The notes beneath the pieces were generated by a model. That model saw nothing but the letters and a program-made list of their open reading frames with translations, had not been told where the DNA came from and did not search any database. Both the position numbers and the translations under genes were made by a program. From Berberis thunbergii (Eukaryota > Streptophyta > Magnoliopsida > Ranunculales > Berberidaceae), in contig QNQO01000652.1 in assembly GCA_003290165.1 (NCBI GenBank), positions 496,001-560,000 on the forward strand: DNA of 64,000 nt. Direction: 5' to 3'. Shown one piece after another: positions 56,282 through 64,000 of this stretch (the stretch's first letter is position 1; every line of letters begins with the position of its first letter).

Positions 56282-57140
56282 GGCGGATGATTTGTACTGC
56301 TGTTGCATTCACTTAATAGTTTGAACCTCAAAAAAAATGTATAGATGCCATTTTGGATGGGCACACAAAAGTCTACTTCCTTTGGATCCTCTTACTGGCA
56401 AGCTTTGTAACATCAGAACATGAAGTGCAATGTGCATATATCTTGTTCTTAGTTTTCTCGTGGTCTCATTTGGATCATATTTTGTTGTTACCAGTTATAA
56501 CAAACCTATGTTTGCCTTACATGAGAATTTTATGATGAAACTGGATTTGTTGTTATGTTGGTTGTAATATTTGATTGTGCGGACATAATTTCTTCACAAA
56601 AAGGTGCTGAAATGTATAACATGTGGGTGTGGTGAGTATGAAATTATCCTTTTTGGATTTCCTTTGAAAATCATGTTCTTTTGAAAGATTTGAGAACTAG
56701 ATCATCCAGATCTTGACCTCGGTTTTTATAAGTTGACTAAATCTTTGACTTCGACCATAGCTTATTGGCGTCGTGTTTCTTGCTTTTTATAGCACCTCAT
56801 TGCAGGTGCAATTGACTCTTTTTCGTTAAGATGGAACCAGCGGGGTAAACGGGGATGAGAAATGTTTGCTTAGGCTGTAACTCACTGGTTCAGTCAGACG
56901 ATAATAATCATATTTTCAAAATTTTAGAGATTTATGTGTGAATCTGAATAAGCATAAAAAGGATACCTTGTTAGTGTGTTTACTAATATTTTTCTAATGA
57001 CATGTTTGCCTTTTGTTAGAGCCTTCTAACAAATTCTTCAAAATCTTGAAGAAAGAAATATATATATATATTTTTATTACTATGAAATTTTTTATAACTC
57101 GGTAGAAACTAGAAACACTCAAAGCCTTATGAGCCCTTTT
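56282..57140. other. 3'UTR of NUP35 and spacer
   Basis: No gene is seen. Short AT-rich sequence, with a TA run at 57058-57070. Confidence 0.45.
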
Positions 57141-57260
57141 AGGCAGCGAGGAAAAGGGGCAAGGGATGGATGCATCCATTCTCCTCGAGATAAGTGATAC
57201 CACACATTTCGAGGCAGTTTCACTTATCTCGAGGGGACCCATCCCCCGCTCCCTAGAATT
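57141..57260. repeat. Hairpin MITE (CTCGAGATAAGTG family)
   Basis: The inverted arms CTCGAGATAAGTGA and TCACTTATCTCGAG are perfect. Outer arms GGATGGATGCATCC and GGACCCATCCCC pair less well. It resembles the hairpin at 4362-4490 (CTCGAGATGAGTG with CCATCCATCC). Confidence 0.65.
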
Positions 57261-57330
57261 TCTGAAGCCTTATTGTTCAATGGGAAATTCTAGCTGGCCT
57301 GGGTCAGCGCCTGGGTGGCCGCCTGGGAGG

Positions 57331-58607
57331 CTCCTTGGCACATGCCAGGAGGGTGCTTCGCACGTGCTCGCCCATTGTTTCAAAAAAAAAAAAAAAAAAA
57401 AAAAATTGGTGGGAAATCGAAAATTTGGGGGAGAAGAAGAGGGAACAGAGCTTAAGCTTTCCTTCTCCCCATTCCACTTTCAACCCCCCTCCCTCTCCCT
57501 CTCCACCTTCATCACCCTCTCCTCAAACGAAGGAGAAGAGAAACATTTTCCCTCTCCTCAAATACATCTCGGCAAAGCAACCCTCTCCCTCTCCCTCTCC
57601 CCAAACCAAACTCGACAGAGAAGAGAAGAAGGTCCGTCGTCCCCATTCGAAGAAAAAGGTAAGTCTCTCCTTCATTTCTGGGTATTTTTTGTTGGTGGTT
57701 TCTAGATCTAGGGTTTCTACTTTATCTAGAGTTGATTTTCTAGGGTTTCTACTTTCTCTAGGGGTGATTCCAGGTGTTGGGTTTCTAGATCTAGGGTTTC
57801 TTCTTCATAGTTTCGATTTCCATGAAATATGAGTGGGTTTTACTCACCTTAATCTGTTCATTGATTCTATCCCATATTTGATTTCATGATATATGTACTT
57901 ATTATCTAATGAACAGATTATATATAACTATATAATGAACAGATTATATAGTGAGTTGAGGCTAATTATGATTGTTATATAACTATGCCTCAGTCCTTAG
58001 ATCCATCTTTTCTCGGAACATATGACCTATAATCCATGGTCTTCTAGAATATCCTAGTTTAAATGAGGACATAACACTTGTAAAACGCCTTCACGTCAAA
58101 TACTAAGTTCATAAAAAACTTGAAGTTGCACTACCTTAAAACTTTGTTACTAGCGCTGTAAGTGTTTCATTTCTATATGCACAAGCAGTGATCGATGCTT
58201 ATATCCATTACAAGTTGGTGTGCTTATATACACACATTATACATTCAAACTCCCCTTTAGTATCTTTATTTTTTTATTTTTAAGTAGGACATTGAGCTTA
58301 AAGAGAAGATCGCTATAATTCTTGCCGAGGCACACAATGGGAAATGCTCATCCAAAGACGCACTTATTCGGTTGATTTTTAGTATTAGTGTAAAAAAAGA
58401 AGAGATGGGAGAGTGGAGAGGTTGATTAACTCCATTTGTGGGTTTAGGTGTGTTTGATGTGCTAGCATATACTGATAAAGATGTGGCTGTTCCATTTACA
58501 TGGATTGAGAGTGAGCCCAAATTGATTGAGAATCTGCAGATGGTGAAACTGCATTCTTTTGACACCAAGGTAAATATTGCATTTGCATTTGTGTGAGTAT
58601 GTGTTTT
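57331..58607 (+). repeat. Left arm of a large inverted repeat
   Basis: This 1,277-bp arm is almost identical, in inverse orientation, to 62710-64000. It contains in order: a palindrome-like CTCCTTGGCACATGCCAGGAG, an A-tract (about 57380-57402), a CT-rich 5'UTR-like segment ending in AAAAAG|GTAAGTC (57660), an intron-like stretch with repeated TCTAGGGTTTCTAC, an unrecognised block at 58288-58345, and a MAD2 exon. Identity stops after GTGTTTT at 58607. Confidence 0.93.
58448..58569 (+). pseudogene. MAD2: MAD2 spindle-checkpoint exon (left copy)
   Basis: The 122-bp exon (acceptor ggtttag, donor AAG|gtaaat) encodes [40 protein letters not shown]. This matches the C-terminal HORMA region of plant MAD2 (VFDVLAYTDTDVAVPFTWIE in Arabidopsis). 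MAD2 inhibits the anaphase-promoting complex through CDC20. Only this penultimate exon is present; the last exon (IHKVDTLVSYKNDEW-type) and the N terminus are absent. The exon itself is open and its phase (GT completing a Cys codon) fits the gene. Confidence 0.9.
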
Positions 58608-59161
58608 GTTATAGAAATGAAATGCCTGAAATTCAGATGATATGAAGTTGGACTCGTTGCTCATTGTAGCTAGTACAAATAAAATCCCACCGACACGAAT
58701 AAGTAGAAACTTGACAATGTACTTGTGCGTAAAAGAATTCAATTATTGCTGACAGTTCCAAACTTGGTGGGAGTTTATGCCATTCATTATTTTTATCCAT
58801 GTAACAAGTGGTGTAAACTTTTCTTGATTATGTCCGTTCCTAATCAGTAGTGCTGAAACTTACAATTTTGATGAGTTTTTGTTTGCAAAAGTCTCATCAA
58901 GTTCCGCTGAATTTGTATTAATTTTGTTTAGTTCAAGCAGGTATGTGGATGCTGTCATGACTATTCCCATAGACTGTAGAAATTCGAAGGAAAGGGTTGC
59001 TTGCCTTGCTGTGCCAAATGTATGGCAACCCTGTCTTCACCCCAAGACTCAAATGATCACAGATAACCTGCAAACCAAATTCAGTATTAAGTTATCGACG
59101 AGTTTGGCCCTAAAGAAAAGGATATATGCATTCTGACCTCCTTTCCTTCGAATTTCTACAG
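58608..59161 (+). other. Between left arm and UBC fragment
   Basis: Intron-like. An 85-aa frame at 58879-59136 ([20 protein letters not shown]) is not recognised and could be another captured piece. Confidence 0.3.
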
Positions 59162-60200
59162 TCTATGCTGATGGAAGTATTTGCTTGGACATCTTGCAAA
59201 ACCAGTGGAGTCCTATCTATGATGTAGCTGCTATACTCACATCTATTCAGGTAACGTGGAATCTATTTTATTGCTTCATAAAATTTTAATATTTTTGTCG
59301 TATAAGGGTATTATTTGTTTTTGGTAAAATTAACTTCGTAGGATCAGGAACATTGTACTTAGGCTTTGAAATGATTGTTATTTTGTTATGGAGAAATTTT
59401 TTTCCGCATACCAGAAAAAATTACTGTGATCTGCATGTTTCATTACTAGCATTGGTCAAGGAATAATTCCTCATTTTGATTTAGGTAGTGTCTATCATCC
59501 AATAGTGCATTCTTTATGCAACAACTGAAAGTAATCAGTGATCTTAGTCTTAAGTACTCGAGAGGCTGACTTGTCTCGGTATGAATGCTATAAGATTCCG
59601 AGCTTTAAACCATATGTAGCATTACTTGAAATACTAGATATCTGAACAGGCTCACATAGGCAGTTTCCCTAATAATGCATGTTGAATGCTTCTTGGGGGG
59701 AGTGGCTCAGCTGACAACCATGGTAAAGGTTTACCTTGAAGTATTTATGCCATTGCGAATCAAAGAATTGAGTTTGTATGCAAATTATACTGACATGTTT
59801 CAACAACTATAATTCCAATTCACATGCCATTTGTTTGCAGGCATGTCTTCTAGAATTGCAATTGTGTTGAATTAGGGGTATCTTGAGATGCTTGCCATCG
59901 TATATCGCTAAGGTCATGAACACATGCTGTCTAGTCAATGTAGTTTTATCTTTGAAGTTGATTATCACTTGTGATGTAGTTTATATTATTTCAGCATTTT
60001 TGGTTTCTCTTAGATTGTATGTGTTTATTCTCAATTTGATGATTCTTACTCACTGCCTTTCTTTGTTGCAGTCATTGCTCTGCGACCCTAATCCAAACTC
60101 ACCTGCAAATTCTGAGGCAGCACGATTGTTTAGCGAGAACAAACGTGAGTACAACAGGAGAGTCCGTGAAATCGTCGAGCAGAGCTGGACGGCAGACTAA
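59162..60200 (+). pseudogene. UBC2: RAD6-type ubiquitin-conjugating enzyme, last two exons only
   Basis: Exon 59162-59250 encodes [20 protein letters not shown] then VAAILTSIQ and contains the catalytic Cys (SICLD). Exon 60072-60200 encodes [40 protein letters not shown] and AD-stop. This is the C-terminal half of the plant UBC1/2/3 group, the RAD6 homologues that monoubiquitinate histone H2B. Exons for the first half (MSTPARKRLMRDF to FHPN) are not found upstream, where the inverted-repeat arm lies instead. Both exons are intact with GT-AG sites and a normal 3' end, but without the N-terminal helix the product could not fold as an E2. Confidence 0.9.
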
Positions 60201-60740
60201 TTGCTTCCCTCTGTAGGGTGCTTTGTAATCTGTCTTAAATTCTGACGCCTGTTTGAGGAACTTTGCCTAGTAAAAAAAAAATTTGTATTATGAACTGGTT
60301 TTCCATATATAATGAAAATATTTGTTTGCTTGATTTCAAAGAACGTTTTCCAGATGACTTAATCTTGCATTTTTTTTTAGATTTTTTGCTGAAAGCTTCT
60401 CAGCACGCTGTATTGTAGTGTTGCTGTCTATTCAATGATTAGAAAATGGGTTTGCATTGTACGAGATGTTTTGAAGATTAAATTGCTTGGTAATCATTTT
60501 TTATTTTCCTGCCTCTAAAAGATAATGCGAGTATCACTCAGCCTCGTCTTTTCGTTGTAGGTATTTGATCTACTGTGTTTGTGTAATTGATAAGAGAGAC
60601 ATGTTGTAGATTGTTGGTTTGCCCAATTTGGTTTGAAATTCCTTCCTTTTAACAACCTCGTAAAACGGATGTTGATGTTTTACTTACCTGATAGAGGCTC
60701 TACCTAAACAAACACTTACAAACTTGAATTAGAGCCTCTT
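60201..60740. other. 3' flank of the UBC fragment
   Basis: AT-rich 3'UTR-like sequence with ATAATGAAAA near 60308. No gene is seen. Confidence 0.5.
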
Positions 60741-60749
60741 AAGTGACTA

Positions 60750-61223
60750 AGGTTAGGTGCTATGTGAGGTGCTATGTCAGTAACAAGTGCTGTGAGGTGC
60801 TATGTGAGGTGCTATGTCAGTAACAAGTTACAAAGTTACAGGTCTGTGAGGTGCTCTGTCAGTTGGGAGGTTGCTCTGTTAAGTCTGTTAGAAATTACTG
60901 TGAGGTGCTCTGACAGTGGAAGGAAGCTCTGTTAAGTCTGTTAGACATTCAGTCAGATAGTATTGTATATAAAAAGGGAGAGGAATAGAGAAAAGCATTC
61001 ATTCATTCTGTAAGAAATAATTGTACTCTGAGCAATGCTCAGTTAGGAGATTGGCACTCTCAAATGTTGCCTGATACATTTCATTGTAATTCTACATTTC
61101 ATCTAATACAAGAATTATATTCTTTCTAAACCAATCTTCCTTGAATACAAGATCCATACTGCTTGTGCTCATCCATATTGTATCTTGCCAGCTTTTCTGT
61201 TCCCAAGCATTACCATTCTGACA
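60750..61223 (+). mobile_element. Probable solo LTR, copia-like
   Basis: It contains a TATA box (GTATATAAAAAGGG at about 60965-60978), followed by a tail (CATTCATTCTGTAAG, TTCATTGTAATTCTACATTT) and an end ACCATTCTGACA at 61223 of the Ty1/copia LTR type. The upstream part holds two perfect 32-bp copies of ggtgctatgtgaggtgctat-cagtaacaag (60756-60787 and 60796-60827), as in U3 enhancer repeats. The 5' boundary and target duplication were not resolved. Confidence 0.45.
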
Positions 61224-61274
61224 TTATTGAACTATGTATGAATAAACAAGCAATCAAACAATTCAAAGTTCCAC

Positions 61275-62688
61275 CTTATTTTCCATTGTCAGACGACTTC
61301 TCAATTTGGATACCACTTCAGAAACATCTTCTTTACTAGCTGACATCAATCGGGTGAAAGTTGATCTCAAAGTAGCTTTTAGTTTCCCTTTCCCGTTTTG
61401 CTCATTGATCTGTAACATTTGGTTAGCATTCTCTTCGCCAACCAGTTCAACAATCTCAGGGACACTGTGAAACACATCCTTCAGCTCCTGTCGGGATTTA
61501 ACAAATCACACATTAAGTAAAGTCCACTCAAAAACTGGTTTAAGTAAATTAATGTTGAACAGAAAGAGAACTAAATAGTGAATTAGTTGAAATTATCGCA
61601 GAATCCAAAAAAAATTATGAGTAAAACAATATTTAGAATCTAGCTTCTGCTAGAACTAGTTTGTTCAGCTATATGTGATTACAGTATTACTCTAGATCAT
61701 TCCATGAACCAAAATCTGCTGTTTGGTTTACAGCAACATGGAGTTGTAATAGTTTTTCAACCCTTTCCCCTGTCTTTCCTAATCGTATTTTCCTTCTAAA
61801 GTTGATCTATGGTTTCCCACAACAGTCACAGACTTGGTTTGACTGATTCAGTGATGCTCTTTTATGATCGATTTCATATGTAGTCGTGATAATATAAGTC
61901 CATGCTTATCTATTACGCTTCTGATGGCCTTACCATACACCCTTTCTATATTTTTTTAATATCATTTTTCATGAAGATACAATGTTTTGTTTCCAATGTT
62001 ATATTTCAGCTTCATAATTCAACTTTTAGTGTACCTATAACCTGCAAAATCTAACTTAGAAAGGAAATCTTGATTCTGCATAAAACAGAATACCCATCAA
62101 ACATTCTTGAGATTTTAATAGATGTGAACTAGACCATAATTCAGTTTTTATCCATGCAGTGAGATCAATTTAACTATGCAGGAAATCAACTGGAAACTTC
62201 CGACTAATAAGATGGTACAAATGTTTGCTCAATCATCTTACTATTATTTACTAGACTGTACTAAGAAAATTCAAAACTATGCTGACTGACAAAAAAATTA
62301 ACTCGATACGTATATCAACAGAACAACAAAAACTCTATCCATTCAAAAGTGATTAACTTGCACATAATTACCTAAGGCATTCATCAAACACTTGCTAGAT
62401 ATAACTTCGCTTAAAACACAAAAACCAATTTCAAAAATGACTAAATAATCAAGGAAAGTGCACTCAGTGAACTAATGGATAACATGCATTCTACATTAAA
62501 CTGAAAATAAAATATAATACCTGAAGGCTAACAAACCTGCATAAAGCCTCAAACTCCGTAACCGCCAGGGCCATCTCAGGCTTATGATTATCATCTTTAT
62601 ACACACTCGGATTCGCCATATGCAAAGTCTCCGCCAACTCCTTATCTGGATGCGCTTGAATAGACAACGCTTTCCCAACCGAAAGCAC
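61275..62688 (-). pseudogene. PMI: Phosphomannose isomerase, two internal exons
   Basis: Exon 62521-62688 encodes [40 protein letters not shown] and [16 protein letters not shown]. These include the zinc-ligand motif QAHPDK and DDNHKPEM of type I mannose-6-phosphate isomerase. Exon 61275-61487 encodes ELKDVFHSVPEIVELVGEEN and MLQINEQNGKGKLKATLRST then SKLRSRLTMENK. The enzyme interconverts fructose-6-P and mannose-6-P for GDP-mannose and ascorbate synthesis. Introns are GT-AG with a 1,033-bp intron between. Upstream exons (NYDWGR, MGTHESG-type) and the C-terminal exons are absent: the inverted-repeat arm begins just 28 bp upstream and an LTR-like sequence lies downstream. Both exons are open. 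Confidence 0.9.
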
Positions 62689-62709
62689 CTTTACAACCAC
62701 AAAGCATTG

Positions 62710-64000
62710 AAAACACATACTCACACAAATGCAAATGCAATATTTACCTTGGTGTCAAAAGAATGCAGTTTCACCATCTGCAGATTCTCAATCAATTTGG
62801 GCTCACTCTCAATCCATGTAAATGGAACAGCCACATCTTTATCAGTATATGCTAGCACATCAAACACACCTAAACCCACAAATGGAGTTAATCAACCTCT
62901 CCACTCTCCCATCTCTTCTTTTTTTACACTAATACTAAAAATCAACCGAATAAGTGCGTCTTTGGATGAGCATTTCCCATTGTGTGCCTCGGCAAGAATT
63001 ATAGCGATCTTCTCTTTAAGCTCAATGTCCTACTTAAAAATAAAAAAATAAAGATACTAAAGGGGAGTTTGAATGTATAATGTGTGTATATAAGCACACC
63101 AACTTGTAATGGATATAAGCATCGATCACTGCTTGTGCATATAGAAATGAAACACTTACAGCGCTAGTAACAAAGTTTTAAGGTAGTGCAACTTCAAGTT
63201 TTTTATGAACTTAGTATTTGATGTGAAGGCGTTTTACAAGTGTTATGTCCTCATTTAAACTAGGATATTCTAGAAGACCATGGATTATAGGTCATATGTT
63301 CCGAGAAAAGATGGATCTAAGGACTGAGGCATAGTTATATAACAATCATAATTAGCCTCAACTCACTATATAATCTGTTCATTATATAGTTATATATAAT
63401 CTGTTCATTAGATAATAAGTACATATATCATGAAATCAAATATGGGATAGAATCAATGAACAGATTAAGGTGAGTAAAACCCACTCATATTTCATGGAAA
63501 TCGAAACTATGAAGAAGAAACCCTAGATCTAGAAACCCAACACCTGGAATCACCCCTAGAGAAAGTAGAAACCCTAGAAAATCAACTCTAGATAAAGTAG
63601 AAACCCTAGATCTAGAAACCACCAACAAAAAATACCCAGAAATGAAGGAGAGACTTACCTTTTTCTTCGAATGGGGACGACGGACCTTCTTCTCTTCTCC
63701 TTCTTCTCTTCTCTGTCGAGTTTGGTTTGGGGAGAGGGAGAGGGAGAGGGTTGCTTTGCCGAGATGTATTTGAGGAGAGGGAAAATGTTTCTCTTCTCCT
63801 TCGTTTGAGGAGAGGGTGATGAAGGTGGAGAGGGAGAGGGAGGGGGGTTGAAAGTGGAATGGGGAGAAGGAAAGCTTAAGCTCTGTTCCCTCTTCTTCTC
63901 CCCCAAATTTTCGATTTCCCACCAATTTTTTTTTTTTTTTTTTTTTTTGAAACAATGGGCGAGCACGTGCGAAGCACCCTCCTTGGCACATGCCAAGGAG
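62710..64000 (-). repeat. Right arm of the large inverted repeat (runs off the window)
   Basis: Reverse complement of 57331-58607 with very few differences. Seen: a roughly 15-bp tandem insertion (gagaagagaagaag type) around 63690-63715, a slightly different A-tract length, one G/A change near 63229, and small changes near the end. The last 22 bases form a palindrome, CTCCTTGGCACATGCCAAGG plus AG. The outer limit of the arm is beyond 64000. Confidence 0.93.
62748..62869 (-). pseudogene. MAD2: MAD2 spindle-checkpoint exon (right copy)
   Basis: Same 122-bp exon as at 58448-58569, in inverse orientation, with the same donor followed by gtaaatattgc. After about 30 intron bases the sequence switches from arm to PMI intron (gtgtttt|caatgc), and the next acceptor is that of the PMI exon at 62688. 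A transcript from this arm could splice MAD2 to PMI. Confidence 0.9.

Noticed and set aside
57166..57832. 179-aa and 165-aa open frames in the left inverted-repeat arm
   Set aside because: They run through an A-tract and a CT-rich 5'UTR-like stretch and across an apparent intron donor. They reappear in the right arm only because the arms are copies.
58266..58742. 158-aa minus-strand frame, also present at 62584-63051
   Set aside because: It is the antisense shadow of the MAD2 exon and flanking sequence. The sense strand gives a clear MAD2 match with splice sites.

Overview
The window is nuclear DNA of a flowering plant, most likely a eudicot. The signs are GT-AG introns, AT-rich introns and spacers, plant-specific families (phytocystatin, a NUCLEAR FUSION DEFECTIVE 6-like protein, TGA bZIP, plastidic ATP/ADP carrier) and a dense set of plant transposons (L1-type LINEs, hAT, CACTA, Tourist-like MITEs, a small LTR element primed by initiator Met tRNA). 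Few genes look intact. Most of the sequence is transposons and pieces of genes.

Layout. 1-2.6 kb: two decayed LINE 3' ends. 2.6-4.1 kb: a minus-strand cystatin-like reading frame with a degenerate inhibitory loop, and a small NFD6-like mitochondrial/plastid protein gene with a probable 87-bp GC-AG intron. 4.2-9.5 kb: a non-autonomous hAT element with an 8-bp target duplication, hairpin MITEs and plain AT-rich spacer. 9.5-15.6 kb: a 5.5-kb frameshifted L1-type LINE on the minus strand, with a minisatellite and a tRNA-like pol III head at its 5' side. 15.6-22 kb: spacer, tandem repeats and three plausible host genes (a 104-aa three-exon protein, an intronless SWIM plus RING-finger protein, and a 93-aa two-exon protein). 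22.8-25.4 kb: a LINE that carries ORF1 but no ORF2, flanked by a 13-bp target duplication; it may lie in a 5'UTR intron of the 93-aa gene. 26.6-29.7 kb: two more LINE remnants.

30,061-44,264 is the most striking object. It is a 14.2-kb CACTA-type transposon (ends begin CACTACA, 3-bp TTC duplication) with no visible transposase. It carries exon-intron fragments of at least eight unrelated host genes, all on the plus strand: plastidic ATP/ADP translocase, TGA bZIP factor, GH38 alpha-mannosidase, ABCB transporter, SAR1 GTPase, RNA polymerase II subunit 2, an autoinhibited Ca2+-ATPase and alanine:glyoxylate aminotransferase 2. Its right end has a palindromic array built on the core AAACGCTAT.

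45,721-50,152 is a hAT element with an 8-bp duplication and a nearly full transposase broken only at two A-tracts. 50,763-56,281 is a NUP35 nucleoporin gene that has become a pseudogene: frameshifts, a Trp-to-stop change, a missing exon, and a 2.33-kb LTR element (5-bp duplication TGTTG) in its intron. 57,331-64,000 is a large inverted repeat. Each near-identical arm holds a 5'UTR-like segment and a MAD2 spindle-checkpoint exon. The left arm leads into the last two exons of a RAD6-type ubiquitin-conjugating enzyme (plus strand). The right arm leads into two internal exons of phosphomannose isomerase (minus strand). This gives two convergent chimeric units. The right arm runs off the window end.
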